64,000 nt of DNA from Mucilaginibacter ginsenosidivorans (GCF_007971025.1 NZ_CP042436.1:5288834-5352833); one strand, 5' to 3'. Counted from the stretch's first letter, positions 23,421-32,079 are shown. The notes: generated by a model not told the origin, from the sequence alone. Translations and numbers: made by a program.

Positions 23421-25316
23421 TTAAGGTTTCACCCGCATATTATTGTTCAGGAATTTTTCTATTTCGGTATACATTTCCATCCTGTTATGCTCGTTCCTGA
23501 AAAATTTACGCTCGTTTTGCTTTAGATAATAGGTTACAGGTACATTTTGTTTTTTTAGTTCGCGAACGAACTGGTTCAGCTCGCTGATATTGGCGCTCTC
23601 GTCCCTGGCCCCCTGGAATATGAGCAAAGGCGCTTTGATCTTATCGGTGTGAAATACCGGCGATATGGCCCTCAACTGCTCGGCGTCCGTTTCAGGGTTC
23701 CCTATCATCTCGTACATCATTTGCAGCCGGGGTTTGAAATAGGGCGGTACATCTTTAATATAAGTAAAGAAGTTGATAAGCCCGTATTGAACCACCGCAC
23801 AATTGTATAATTCAGGGTGATAGGATATGCCATAGAGCGCTGAAAAACCTCCAAAGCCGCCCCCGAAAATAGCTATCTTTTTAGGGTTGGCTATTTTTTG
23901 GCTGATGAGCCATTTTACCCCATCGGTTATATCGTCCTGAATTTTGCCGCCGGCCTGTTTTAGTCCTGCGCTGTAAAAAGCCTTGCCATAACCTGTGGAG
24001 CCCCGGTAATTCACCTGGAAAACCGCATAGCCCCTGTTGGCTAAAAACTGCACCTCATCGTTATAGCCCCAGGTGTTACGGCTGCGCCACGGCCCGTCAT
24101 GCGGCATTACGACTACCGGCAAGTTAGTTGACTTATCGCCAAGGGGCAGCGTTAAATACCCGTTGATCACCAACCCATCCCTTGCCCTGAACGAAACAGG
24201 TTTCATCTCGCACAATTCATCAGGTTTAATACTCGAATTGATATCCCCAAGCTTGGTCAGTTTCATCCCTCCGGTCTCATAAAGATAGTAAGTGCCCGGG
24301 TTACGGTCGGTGTACGTGTACACAATGAATTTATCTTCGGCGCTATCCCGGCCCACAACTATCATCTCGGTATTATGCAGGCGCCTTGCCAAAGTATCAT
24401 AAATATGTTTTACATCCTCGTTCAAAAAATGCTCGGTCGGTCGCTCCTCCTGGCATATGGCCAGTTCAAGACGGTGCTTGTTCCGCGAATAGTCGACCCT
24501 GTCAATATCAGCCTTGTCGCAGGTAAGTATCACTTTTTTTTCCTTGCCCGTCTTGGCATCTATCTCTACCAGCGCCGTTTTATCCTGGTTTACGTTTGAT
24601 AAAGCATAAAAATCGGTGCCGTCCCCTATAAATGCTATCGGGGCCACCCTGTTCTTAAAGTTATTTTTGATGATGGGTTTAAACGGCGAATTGTCATCGG
24701 GCCTGAAAAGTATGGTCTCGTCCACGCCATCGGTCGACTTTACCAGGCGTATTTTACCGTCGTCATCAGGGAACCATTCGGTAATGTTGCCGGGATTGAC
24801 AAGGTAGGGTTTCAGATCACCCGTTTTGATGTTGAGCCTGTACACATCAAAATTAGCCGGGTCGCGTTTGTTCATCATTATGGTGACGATATCCGGCTCC
24901 TTTTTATTGCGGTTGTTCAAAATCCTTATCCTGCCCTTTTCAAGCGACAGCAGGTCGCGCGTTTGCGAGGTAGCAACATCAAGCGCAAACATGCGGTATT
25001 CATCCAATGCAATAACGTCCTGTATAAAAACGATCTGGTCGTTGTAGGTCCATGAATATTCTCTTACCGAATAATCGCTTAATGATGTGGCCATATGCTC
25101 ATGCCCGTCGGCCAGTGAGCGTATCACTATGTTTTGTTTTCCCTTAAAAGGTTTCAGGTAGGAAATGTACTTCCCGTCGGGCGAAACCCGGAAAAAACTT
25201 TCCTCAGGCGTTTTAAAAAAATCACTGATAGGTATTTGCCTCACCTCGTGCTTTTTGCACGAAAAAAGGCAGCATATAATTGTTAAAAAAAATAATATTC
25301 TTAGTCTATTTAACAT
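23421..25316 (-). CDS. S9-family prolyl oligopeptidase-like lipoprotein lacking catalytic Ser and His
   Basis: A 631-residue protein. The start at 25316 gives MLNRLRILFFLTIICCLFSC, a lipoprotein signal with lipobox LFSC; an upstream ATG only adds an unlikely leader. An N-terminal beta-propeller (VSPDGKYISYLKPFKGKQN, then repeated blades) precedes a C-terminal alpha/beta-hydrolase domain with VNYRGSTGYGKAF typical of S9C peptidases. The nucleophile elbow reads IFGGGFGGF where the family has GGSYGG, so Ser is Gly487. The His loop reads QNERKFF where NEGHGF is usual, so His is Lys. The Asp of GARD is kept. The enzyme should be inactive. It sits 12 bases ahead of a histidine kinase gene, which suggests a sensing or binding role. 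Confidence 0.85.
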   Translation of the reverse strand: MLNRLRILFFLTIICCLFSCKKHEVRQIPISDFFKTPEESFFRVSPDGKYISYLKPFKGKQNIVIRSLADGHEHMATSLSDYSVREYSWTYNDQIVFIQDVIALDEYRMFALDVATSQTRDLLSLEKGRIRILNNRNKKEPDIVTIMMNKRDPANFDVYRLNIKTGDLKPYLVNPGNITEWFPDDDGKIRLVKSTDGVDETILFRPDDNSPFKPIIKNNFKNRVAPIAFIGDGTDFYALSNVNQDKTALVEIDAKTGKEKKVILTCDKADIDRVDYSRNKHRLELAICQEERPTEHFLNEDVKHIYDTLARRLHNTEMIVVGRDSAEDKFIVYTYTDRNPGTYYLYETGGMKLTKLGDINSSIKPDELCEMKPVSFRARDGLVINGYLTLPLGDKSTNLPVVVMPHDGPWRSRNTWGYNDEVQFLANRGYAVFQVNYRGSTGYGKAFYSAGLKQAGGKIQDDITDGVKWLISQKIANPKKIAIFGGGFGGFSALYGISYHPELYNCAVVQYGLINFFTYIKDVPPYFKPRLQMMYEMIGNPETDAEQLRAISPVFHTDKIKAPLLIFQGARDESANISELNQFVRELKKQNVPVTYYLKQNERKFFRNEHNRMEMYTEIEKFLNNNMRVKP

Positions 25317-25454
25317 ATCAGCAGTTAACTGTGACCTGTTCATGTAGGTTAAACTTAGACAAATTACCCAACCAATACAAACTGTCACTACAATTTTACC
25401 GCCTCCCGTCGTTATATATAAATGCCTGATGGGCCCGAAATAGTTTCAATTGAT

Positions 25455-25462
25455 TATTTTTG
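25455..25462 (+). promoter_or_regulatory. Putative -7 promoter element for the TPR gene
   Basis: TATTTTTG matches TAnnTTTG and lies five bases before the ATG at 25468, supporting that start and a near-leaderless message. Confidence 0.45.
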
Positions 25463-25467
25463 AGAAG

Positions 25468-27279
25468 ATGAAGCGATTGGTTGCGATAATTATCTTTACC
25501 CTTTTCACAAGTTCGGCCCTTTTTGCCCAGGTTGATGAATTGCAGCTGGCCAGGCAGTTTACCACCAATGGCGAACTGCAAAAGGCGCTTGACATTTACC
25601 AGAAATTATACAAACAGGATAACGAGGCTTATTTTACCTATTACATCAACGGCCTGCTGGGCCTGAAGAAATTTGATGAGGCCGAAAGCACGGCGAAAAA
25701 AATGCTTCGTAAGCACCCGGCTGATTTTAAATATTCCATCGCGCTCGGGCGTGTTTACACGCAAAAGGGCGACATTGACAAAGCGAATGCAGTTTACGAC
25801 GACCTGATAAAAAATCTGCCTGCCGACGCCGGCGAAATAGCTAACCTCGCAACTCAATTTTACCAGGCCGAAAATACCGACTATGCAATTAAAATATTCT
25901 TGCAGGGGCGCAAGCTGCTGAACAACGATAAGCTTTATACTTTTGAGTTGATTGGCTTATACCGCTTTAAACGGGATAAAGCCGGGCTGATAGAGGAGTA
26001 CTTAAATTTTTTACCCGAGAACCCGGCTTTTATAACACAGGCCGAAAACACGCTTTCCGCAATGTTTGAAGGCAGCGCCGATTACGACCTGTTAAGGTCG
26101 GCCGTGCTGAGGCGCATTCAGAAGGACCCGCAGCAAACCATCTATGTCGATCTGCTCACCTGGCAATATCTCCAGCAAAAGGATTACGACCAGGCGCTGA
26201 ACCAGGCGCTGGCGATGAGCCGCAGACAAAACGACGACGGCAACAGTATTTTCGATCTGTGCCAGACGCTGGTTTCGGACCAGGCTTATGATACGGCCAT
26301 TCGCGGGTACGAGTATGTTATCGGCAAGGGAAAGGACCAGCCATTGTACATACCCGCCAAGATCGAGCTCATCAATACCAAAAACCTGCTGGTAACTTCA
26401 GGCAAATATACACAGGCCGACCTGGTAGGGCTTGAAAAGGACTATACCGATCTTTTGACCGAATTCGGCAAAACAAGCAGCACTGTTTTTGCTATGCAGC
26501 GGCTGGCGAAGCTGCAGGCTTTCAAACTGCATAAACTTTCCGACGCTCAAAAACTACTGGAAGAAGCCATCGGTATACCGGACATCAAGGCCAATATGCT
26601 GGCTTCGTGCAAGCTCGATCTGGGCGATATTTACCTGCTTAACAATGAGCCCTGGGAGGCTACTTTGCTTTACCAGCAGGTAGAAACCGGTTACCCGAAT
26701 ACCAACATCTCGCAGGAGGCCAAATTCAGGGATGCCAAGCTGGCTTACTATACGGGGGATTTTGCCTGGGCCAAGGGACAACTGGATGTGCTTAAAGCGG
26801 CAACATCGCAACTGATAGCCAACGATGCACTCAACCTGTCGCTGCTGATATCAGACAACCTGCAGGCAGATACCAGCGGGAATGCGCTAAAAATGTACGC
26901 CCGTGCCGACCTGCATATTTTTGCGGAGCAACCTGAGAAAGCTATCATGACGCTCGACAGCATAGGCATAAAATACCCGGACAACGCGCTGAATGATGAT
27001 ATCTTGATGGCCAAGGCGCGTATCCTGATACAGCAGAAGAATTTTACCGATGCCATAGCGCCGCTAAAGAAAATTGTGGAGGATCACCCCTTCAACCTTT
27101 GGGCCGACGACGCCGTTTTTATGCTTGGCGACCTGTACGAGAATAAGCTGAATAATAAGGAACAGGCCAAAATTTATTACCAGAAGATCATTACAGATTA
27201 CGCCGGCAGCCTTTGGATAAACGAGGCGCGTAAGCGTTTCCGGATACTGCGGGGTGATAAGCCCGTCGGGGATTCATAA
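25468..27279 (+). CDS. Secreted TPR-repeat protein
   Basis: A 603-residue protein. The start at 25468 gives MKRLVAIIIFTLFTSSALFA, a signal peptide ending LFAQV. The rest is a long array of TPR helices, for example LARQFTTNGELQKALDIYQK, FKYSIALGRVYTQKGDIDKA, LLTWQYLQQKDYDQALNQAL, MLASCKLDLGDIYLLNNEPW and the C-terminal DDAVFMLGDLYENKLNNKEQ. It is a periplasmic scaffold or adaptor; tol-pal-system or gliding-type roles are possible but not shown. It is divergent from the S9-kinase-regulator operon and 58 bases upstream of the DUF4286 gene. Confidence 0.82.
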   Translation: MKRLVAIIIFTLFTSSALFAQVDELQLARQFTTNGELQKALDIYQKLYKQDNEAYFTYYINGLLGLKKFDEAESTAKKMLRKHPADFKYSIALGRVYTQKGDIDKANAVYDDLIKNLPADAGEIANLATQFYQAENTDYAIKIFLQGRKLLNNDKLYTFELIGLYRFKRDKAGLIEEYLNFLPENPAFITQAENTLSAMFEGSADYDLLRSAVLRRIQKDPQQTIYVDLLTWQYLQQKDYDQALNQALAMSRRQNDDGNSIFDLCQTLVSDQAYDTAIRGYEYVIGKGKDQPLYIPAKIELINTKNLLVTSGKYTQADLVGLEKDYTDLLTEFGKTSSTVFAMQRLAKLQAFKLHKLSDAQKLLEEAIGIPDIKANMLASCKLDLGDIYLLNNEPWEATLLYQQVETGYPNTNISQEAKFRDAKLAYYTGDFAWAKGQLDVLKAATSQLIANDALNLSLLISDNLQADTSGNALKMYARADLHIFAEQPEKAIMTLDSIGIKYPDNALNDDILMAKARILIQQKNFTDAIAPLKKIVEDHPFNLWADDAVFMLGDLYENKLNNKEQAKIYYQKIITDYAGSLWINEARKRFRILRGDKPVGDS

Positions 27280-27325
27280 ATAATTATCGAATTACTGATT
27301 TAATGAATTATTGAATCAGGTATTG

Positions 27326-27333
27326 TACTTTTG
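27326..27333 (+). promoter_or_regulatory. Putative -7 promoter element for the DUF4286 gene
   Basis: TACTTTTG matches TAnnTTTG and lies four bases before the ATG at 27338. Confidence 0.45.
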
Positions 27334-27337
27334 GCAG

Positions 27338-27643
27338 ATGTTAGTCTACAACGAAACTTTTATTATTGATGATGCCCTTGAGCAGGAATGGCTGCAATGG
27401 ATAAAAACCAATCACATCCCGGCTGTGCTTGGTACCGGTGCATTCGACAGCTACAAGCTGCTTTTCATTATGGATTCGCCTAACGAAGGCGTAACCTACT
27501 GCCTGCAGTTCCATACCGATACGGTGGAGCGTTACAGCGATTTCCATTATAAGCACATGGACGCTATTCATGCTGTGCATAACACCCAGTTCGAGGAAAG
27601 ATTTGCTTTATTCCATACTTTGATGGAAGAGGTGGAAATTTAG
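27338..27643 (+). CDS. DUF4286 family protein
   Basis: A 101-residue cytosolic protein starting MLVYNETFIIDDALEQEWL; upstream in-frame codons would overrun the promoter element. The pattern, MLVYNxTFxID at the start, a tryptophan pair at EWLQWIKTNHIP, then TYCLQFHTDTVERYSDFH and a C-terminal helix with FEERFALFHTLMEE, is that of DUF4286, a small ferredoxin-like-fold family of unknown function widespread in Bacteroidota. It has its own promoter element and converges on the phosphoesterase gene 21 bases away. Confidence 0.88.
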   Translation: MLVYNETFIIDDALEQEWLQWIKTNHIPAVLGTGAFDSYKLLFIMDSPNEGVTYCLQFHTDTVERYSDFHYKHMDAIHAVHNTQFEERFALFHTLMEEVEI

Positions 27644-27664
27644 TCCGCAGGACGAAATTGCAGA

Positions 27665-28423
27665 TTAAAAGCGCAGTTCTTTCGGCATTCTGCCATATAG
27701 CAAATATTTCGACCACTTTTCGTTGCCGTTTTTTAGCGCCGCTTCAGAGGCAGCGTTCCAGTCGTATGCACAAAGCACGTGTTCAATACTGATATTATCG
27801 CCGTCGGTATGCACTATGGCGTACTTGGCATGCGGCGTCATGGATTCCATGGCGAAACGGTGTTCCCCGTTGCCAAGATAGGCCGGCAAACCAACACTGC
27901 CGGGATTCAGTATGATCTTATCGTTGGACAGATACACCACCCTATTCACATGCGAGTGCCCGCAAAGGATAATTCGCTCTTTGATATGGGCCAGTTTGCC
28001 GATCAGTTCTTCGTCGTTATAAACAAATATGCCATTCGCGGTTACTTTTTCCAGCAGGTATTCATCGTCGCTGCCGGGGGTGCCGTGGCAAACGAAAAAC
28101 AGTCCGTCGCAGGATTCCGTTTTGGGTAAGGTCCGCAGCCAGGCAATGCTTTTATCGGAAAGCTCAGCCTTTACCCGGCTCATGCCCTCTTTATCAAAAT
28201 CACCATCAATGCTTTCCAGTATCTCACGGTCGGTGTTCCCGCTGATGCAGAGCATTTTACTTGCCCTTAGCATATCCGCAACCGTCTCCGGTTCCAGCGC
28301 ACCAAAAAAATGATCGCCGAGGTTAATAATACGGTCTATCTTTCTTGCACCTATATCATCCAACACCGCTTTTAGCGCCAGCGAATTACCATGTATATCA
28401 GAAATGATGGCGTATGATCTCAT
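27665..28423 (-). CDS. YfcE/MJ0936-type metallophosphoesterase
   Basis: A 252-residue cytosolic Calcineurin-like phosphoesterase. All metal-binding blocks are present: AIISDIHGNSLAL at the N-terminus, INLGDHFFG, CISGNTDRE, FVCHGTPGSDDEY and ILCGHSHVNRVV, followed by ILNPGSVGLPAY. The GSVG motif after GHSH is typical of the YfcE/MJ0936 group, which cleaves cyclic phosphodiesters or phosphomonoesters in vitro; the natural substrate is unknown. It is separated from the OmpA gene by a terminator and probably has its own promoter. Confidence 0.88.
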   Translation of the reverse strand: MRSYAIISDIHGNSLALKAVLDDIGARKIDRIINLGDHFFGALEPETVADMLRASKMLCISGNTDREILESIDGDFDKEGMSRVKAELSDKSIAWLRTLPKTESCDGLFFVCHGTPGSDDEYLLEKVTANGIFVYNDEELIGKLAHIKERIILCGHSHVNRVVYLSNDKIILNPGSVGLPAYLGNGEHRFAMESMTPHAKYAIVHTDGDNISIEHVLCAYDWNAASEAALKNGNEKWSKYLLYGRMPKELRF

Positions 28424-28444
28424 TCCGTTTTTTCAAACATTAAC

Positions 28445-28471
28445 AAAAAAGGAAGCCCCTTGTTCAGGGGC
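28445..28471 (-). terminator. Rho-independent terminator after the OmpA-family gene
   Basis: On the minus strand a six-base-pair stem GCCCCT/AGGGGC (arms 28466-28471 and 28455-28460) is followed by a T-rich run, TTCCTTTTTTG, within eight bases of the stop codon. Confidence 0.8.
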
Positions 28472-28478
28472 CTTTATG

Positions 28479-29306
28479 TTATTGCTTTATCAGGTTGTAT
28501 ATCTCGTCCAGCTTCGGCGTCAATACAATTTCAATGCGCCTGTTTTTGGCCAAGGCATCAGGCGTTGTGCCTGGATCAACCGGTTGATACTGGCTTTTGC
28601 CCGTAGCGGTAAGCCTGTGCGGGTCAACGCCCTGGCTCTCCGTCAGGAAGCGGGTTACCGAGGTGGCGCGCAATACGCTCAGGTCCCAGTTGTCTTTTAT
28701 CTGGCCAAGGTTATTCACCTTTTTGATATCGGTATGGCCCTCAACTGCAATATTGATATCCGGTTCCTTGTTCAATACGGCAGCCAGCTGCACCAGGGCA
28801 TCCTTGCCATGCTGGTCGATAACGATACTTCCCGAAGGGAACAACAACTTATCCGCAAGCGAAACATAAACCTTGCCATCGCGAATGTCAACCGTCAGTC
28901 CGCTGTTCTGGAATCCAAGGAGTGCCTTCTGCAGTTTATCACGCAACGCAGCAGAAGCGGCATCACGTTTTTTCAGTGCATCTTCCACTTCTTTCAGGCG
29001 CGCTTCCCGTTTTTGCAGATCGCTGGAAAGTTCGCTCACCTTCGAAGATGTATTGCTGTAATTATCGTTCAGCTTATTGTAATTTGTGTTGAGTGTATTG
29101 TAGCTGTTCTGCAGGTCGGCCAGCTGGCGGTGCAGGTGCGTCGTGTCGGCCTGCAGGGCCGATACTTGCGCCTCGAGACTGGTAGTACGTGTGCTCAGCG
29201 AATCGCGCTCGGCCAATAAGTTTTTGTACTTTTTTGGCGACAGGACAACGCAGGAATGCAGGGTACAACAGAATATCCCGGCAAGTAAGTAATATTTAAT
29301 TTTCAT
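28479..29306 (-). CDS. OmpA-family lipoprotein with coiled coil
   Basis: A 275-residue protein. MKIKYYLLAGIFCCTLHSCV is a lipoprotein signal with lipobox LHSC. Residues about 30-130 are a long coiled coil (LAERDSLSTRTTSLEAQVSA, LQNSYNTLNTNYNKLNDNY). The C-terminal OmpA domain binds peptidoglycan: LFPSGSIVIDQHGKDALVQL, VEGHTDIKKVN with the ligand-binding Asp, and AKNRRIEIVLTPK with the Arg. It resembles Pal or YiaD-type cell-wall anchors and is probably tethered in the outer membrane. It lies 21 bases after the DUF2461 gene and is followed by a terminator, so it ends this transcription unit. Confidence 0.88.
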   Translation of the reverse strand: MKIKYYLLAGIFCCTLHSCVVLSPKKYKNLLAERDSLSTRTTSLEAQVSALQADTTHLHRQLADLQNSYNTLNTNYNKLNDNYSNTSSKVSELSSDLQKREARLKEVEDALKKRDAASAALRDKLQKALLGFQNSGLTVDIRDGKVYVSLADKLLFPSGSIVIDQHGKDALVQLAAVLNKEPDINIAVEGHTDIKKVNNLGQIKDNWDLSVLRATSVTRFLTESQGVDPHRLTATGKSQYQPVDPGTTPDALAKNRRIEIVLTPKLDEIYNLIKQ

Positions 29307-29327
29307 GGTTTAAGGGTTATGGTGGGG

Positions 29328-29993
29328 TTAAGAGACTGCATTTTTCAGGAAGACGTTTAACGGGTACAATTTACTGCAAATAGTTGCTATCTTCTGCACA
29401 ATTCCTTCCGTCATCATTTCTTTATCGGTAAAACTGTGTTCGGCCACGAAGGATTTCAGCTTAAGCAAACCGATATTCTCGTTATCTGCGCTGTACCCTT
29501 GAGGAACAGTTTTTAACTGCTCTTGTTTTCTGAACTCGCCGAATAGTTGCTTAAATTCCGGTTCATCTACTACCGCTTTAAGCGCATCGGCATTGTAATC
29601 TATCTCCTGCCTTATCTTTTTCAGCTGGTCGTTCTCGGGCATCCAGCTGCCGCCTGCTATAAACGAAGCACCGGGCTGTACATGCATATAATAACCTATG
29701 TGCATTACATTTTTGCCCGAAGTAAGTTTACCTATCCCGAAATTGTTTTTGTAAGGCGTTTTATCGGGACTAAAGCGTATGTCGCGGTAAATGCGGAGAA
29801 CGGCCTTTTTGGGATCGAGTGATGCATCCAGGTTCGGATCTACCTTGCTTAGTTCTTTGATCAGTTCGCCTGCAAATTCAATCACATTTTCTTTGGCCCT
29901 ATCATGCTCATCCTTATGGGCCATAAACCACTCGCGGTTATTATTGTCAGCAATATCTTTCAGGAAAGTAAATGTTTCCGGGTATATCCTCAT
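29328..29993 (-). CDS. DUF2461 family protein
   Basis: A 221-residue cytosolic protein. The start at 29993, MRIYPETFTFLKDIADNNNR, matches the family N-terminus; a longer frame from 30083 adds a segment that does not look coding. Family signatures are REWFMAHKDEHDRAKENVIE, LRIYRDIRFSPDKTPYKNNF and YYMHVQPGASFIAGGSWMP, all typical of DUF2461 (TIGR02453). The function is unknown in the family. Genes nearby on the same strand include the OmpA lipoprotein 21 bases downstream and a small CxxC protein upstream. Confidence 0.85.
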   Translation of the reverse strand: MRIYPETFTFLKDIADNNNREWFMAHKDEHDRAKENVIEFAGELIKELSKVDPNLDASLDPKKAVLRIYRDIRFSPDKTPYKNNFGIGKLTSGKNVMHIGYYMHVQPGASFIAGGSWMPENDQLKKIRQEIDYNADALKAVVDEPEFKQLFGEFRKQEQLKTVPQGYSADNENIGLLKLKSFVAEHSFTDKEMMTEGIVQKIATICSKLYPLNVFLKNAVS

Positions 29994-30117
29994 ATCAAAA
30001 AAGGTAGTTACAGATGCAGCAAATGCAGGGGTGAATATCCGAAACTTATTCGCGAAAGCAAAACAAAATCCCGTTCGGCGCAACTATTTTATAGAGAAAT
30101 TACAATAGCTTTTTTGC

Positions 30118-30387
30118 TCAGTTAAGATTGAGCTTTTCGTGCGGAATATTAAGGTCGACGTTTTTACGGCGGTATTTTTTGTACCAGATAAAGCCAATGG
30201 CCGCAGCGGCAACGTAGGGCGCAGCAAGCAGGTAAATGATGCCGTTATTGAGACCTTTAGTGGTAAGCGCACCGCTTTTATTGTTCGATTCGACAGCGGT
30301 GGTACACATGGCGCACTGTGCGTTCACTTCAGCCGCGCCGAAGATCATCAGGCTAACAACAACAACAACCAGTAATCTTTTCATCAT
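30118..30387 (-). CDS. Small CxxC membrane protein at the end of the oxidase cluster
   Basis: An 89-residue protein. MMKRLLVVVVVSLMIFGAA starts a signal peptide, followed by AQCAMCTTAVESNNKSG, which places a CxxC pair just after the predicted cleavage site. A single transmembrane helix (GIIYLLAAPYVAAAAIGFIWY) and a basic tail (KKYRRKNVDLNIPHEKLNLN) end it. I do not know a named family. Its position at the end of the cox/cta assembly cluster and the periplasmic CxxC suggest a redox, copper or heme delivery role, but that is inference. The ATG one codon downstream is an equally possible start. It has a TAnnTTTG element directly upstream. Confidence 0.72.
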   Translation of the reverse strand: MMKRLLVVVVVSLMIFGAAEVNAQCAMCTTAVESNNKSGALTTKGLNNGIIYLLAAPYVAAAAIGFIWYKKYRRKNVDLNIPHEKLNLN

Positions 30388-30389
30388 TG

Positions 30390-30397
30390 CAAAAATA
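30390..30397 (-). promoter_or_regulatory. Putative -7 promoter element for the small CxxC protein gene
   Basis: On the minus strand these bases read TATTTTTG, matching TAnnTTTG, two bases upstream of the first ATG. It suggests transcription separate from the cox/cta operon. Confidence 0.45.
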
Positions 30398-30451
30398 GGC
30401 TATTAGTTTCGAATATCGAAGCCTCAATTCAGAATTTGACAATTCGGGTTT

Positions 30452-31024
30452 TCAGAAATGATAGTAAGGCGATATCATCAGGTAAACTATCACCCCCGTT
30501 ACTGTTACATACAGCCATATCGGGAACGCCCACCTTACTATCTTTTTATGTTTTTCCACCTGCATTTGCAGTCCCCGGTAAAAGCTTAACAGGATAAGGG
30601 GGAGTACCACAGCCGCCAGTATTATATGCGGCACTAATATACAGAAGTATAATGTCCGCATACCGCCGGCGGCGGCCAGTTCAGCCGGTGATACCATGCC
30701 ATCGCCGTTCACGTCGCCGTAACGGGTTTCCGGTGTCAGGTAATGGAATAATATATACGATACCAGGAAAAGCGACGATAGGATGAATGCCACAATATTG
30801 ATGCGCTTATGTATGGCTATCTTTTTCTGCTTTATAAAATATAACGAAAACAGCAGCAATACCGTGCAGGTGCCATTTAGTATGGCGTTCAACCTGGGTA
30901 AAAATACGGCAAAGGATGGCACCACGGCCGGCCTTGGCAATATTTTGAGGCTTAATAAAAATACCACCAAAAACACGAATACGGACACCGCGGCTACAAA
31001 ACGGAATATAAATTTATCGGTCAT
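30452..31024 (-). CDS. DUF420 (CtaM-like) cytochrome oxidase assembly membrane protein
   Basis: A 190-residue protein with four or five transmembrane helices (FIFRFVAAVSVFVFLVVFLL, LNAILNGTCTVLLLFSLYFI, INIVAFILSSLFLVSYILF, FCILVPHIILAAVVLPLILL). LNAILNGTCTV, YILFHYLTPETRYG and LVPHIILAAVVLPL carry conserved positions of DUF420, including the histidines. The Bacillus and Staphylococcus member CtaM is needed to make active heme A-type oxidase. Between Sco and a small CxxC protein in a cox/cta cluster, the same role is likely here. The gap to the upstream sco gene is one base, so they are co-transcribed. Confidence 0.85.
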   Translation of the reverse strand: MTDKFIFRFVAAVSVFVFLVVFLLSLKILPRPAVVPSFAVFLPRLNAILNGTCTVLLLFSLYFIKQKKIAIHKRINIVAFILSSLFLVSYILFHYLTPETRYGDVNGDGMVSPAELAAAGGMRTLYFCILVPHIILAAVVLPLILLSFYRGLQMQVEKHKKIVRWAFPIWLYVTVTGVIVYLMISPYYHF

Positions 31025-31025
31025 A

Positions 31026-31724
31026 TCAGTACAAAGGTTTTTCTTTACTGCGATACTCTTCCAGCATCAGCACTTTTATTTCATCGTTCAGGCGGGTTAC
31101 ATCTTTTATCGATATATCATAATATCCCCTGATCCGTTTATGCGAATCTACAAGCACCAGCTTATCCGGGTAAATGAAATCGCCTTTACCCTCGTCTACC
31201 ACGTTCATCAGGAAGCCTTTGCGGATAAGCGGATAGATGGTTGCCGTATCGCCTGTAAGGAACGACCACTTAGGGCCGGGATGTTCGAACTGCCTGCTGT
31301 AGCCGTCAAGCACCTTTACTGAGTCGCGCTGCGGATCGACGCTTAGCGATACAAAGTAAGCCAGCTCGCTTTTTACATAATTGCGGTTCAGGCTGTCGAT
31401 GTAGCCGTTGATGGTATTGCAAAGCGTGGGGCAATGGGTATAGAAAAACCCGGCCACAAATATTTTATTATCGAATGTTTTGGGGGTTACCGTTCTCCCA
31501 TGCTGATCGTACAATCTAAAATCGCCGAGGGTATGAAAAATGGTGTCCGGTATTTCCTTTCCCTTTACTTTATGAAACGTACCAGCCAGGGGTTTGGGAC
31601 CAAATATCGGCAGGGGGTGGTAGCGGTTCTCGCCTTTTACGGTAAGTAAATAATATAAAAATCCCGGCAGTATCAATATAACTACCAGGATCAATATCTT
31701 TTTTATTAAGCTTGTTTTGTTCAT
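31026..31724 (-). CDS. SCO1/SenC copper chaperone for cytochrome oxidase
   Basis: A 232-residue thioredoxin-fold protein with an N-terminal anchor (ILILVVILILPGFLYYLL). The copper site is visible as Cys-x3-Cys in FYTHCPTLCNTINGY, with the distal His in VLVDSHKRIRGYYD. The fold elements DFRLYDQHGRTVTPKTFDNK and YFVSLSVDPQRDSV are typical of SCO/SenC. It delivers copper to the CuA centre of subunit II on the outer face of the membrane. Its ATG overlaps the stop codon of the subunit IV gene (TAATG), and the DUF420 gene follows after one base. Confidence 0.9.
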   Translation of the reverse strand: MNKTSLIKKILILVVILILPGFLYYLLTVKGENRYHPLPIFGPKPLAGTFHKVKGKEIPDTIFHTLGDFRLYDQHGRTVTPKTFDNKIFVAGFFYTHCPTLCNTINGYIDSLNRNYVKSELAYFVSLSVDPQRDSVKVLDGYSRQFEHPGPKWSFLTGDTATIYPLIRKGFLMNVVDEGKGDFIYPDKLVLVDSHKRIRGYYDISIKDVTRLNDEIKVLMLEEYRSKEKPLY

Positions 31725-32068
31725 TACATCCTCAAATCGACCCAGTGGTGGCTCTCGTTAGTAAGCACAAGGATCAATCCGATTATAAACAGGACAGGTA
31801 CTATGATAGCGAATATCAGGCCCAGCTTTTCAAATTTAAGGTGCATGAAATAGCCTACGATATAAAATGCCTTAGCCAGCGTTAAAACGATATAAATAGG
31901 ATTAGCGGTATGGTAGGTGATGACATCGTGAGGTACCAGGTAAAGCGCAATAAAAAACTCCACTGCGGTAATTCCCAACAACACAAAAAAGACATTCCAG
32001 ATTCTTTTCTTGGTCATGGTGTCGCCATGCTCTTCGGCATGTTCGGTATGAATAGGTTCTGATGACAT
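31724..32068 (-). CDS. coxD: Cytochrome c oxidase subunit IV (caa3 type)
   Basis: A 114-residue protein starting MSSEPIHTEHAEEHGD at 32068; an upstream in-frame start would overlap the subunit III stop and add an unlikely leader. Three transmembrane helices follow a soluble N-terminus: IWNVFFVLLGITAVEFFIAL, YIVLTLAKAFYIVGYFMHL and LIFAIIVPVLFIIGLILVL. The FYIVGYFMHLKFE element is typical of bacterial subunit IV (COX4_pro). It stabilises the oxidase core and is not catalytic. It lies 11 bases after the larger subunit III gene and shares its stop with the sco start. Confidence 0.87.
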   Translation of the reverse strand: MSSEPIHTEHAEEHGDTMTKKRIWNVFFVLLGITAVEFFIALYLVPHDVITYHTANPIYIVLTLAKAFYIVGYFMHLKFEKLGLIFAIIVPVLFIIGLILVLTNESHHWVDLRM

Positions 32069-32079
32069 GATCTGAATTT

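Noticed and set aside
28404..29219. A 271-codon open frame on the plus strand opposite the OmpA gene
   Set aside because: The minus-strand protein has a lipobox, a coiled coil and a full OmpA domain; the opposite frame has no recognisable features and results from codon bias.
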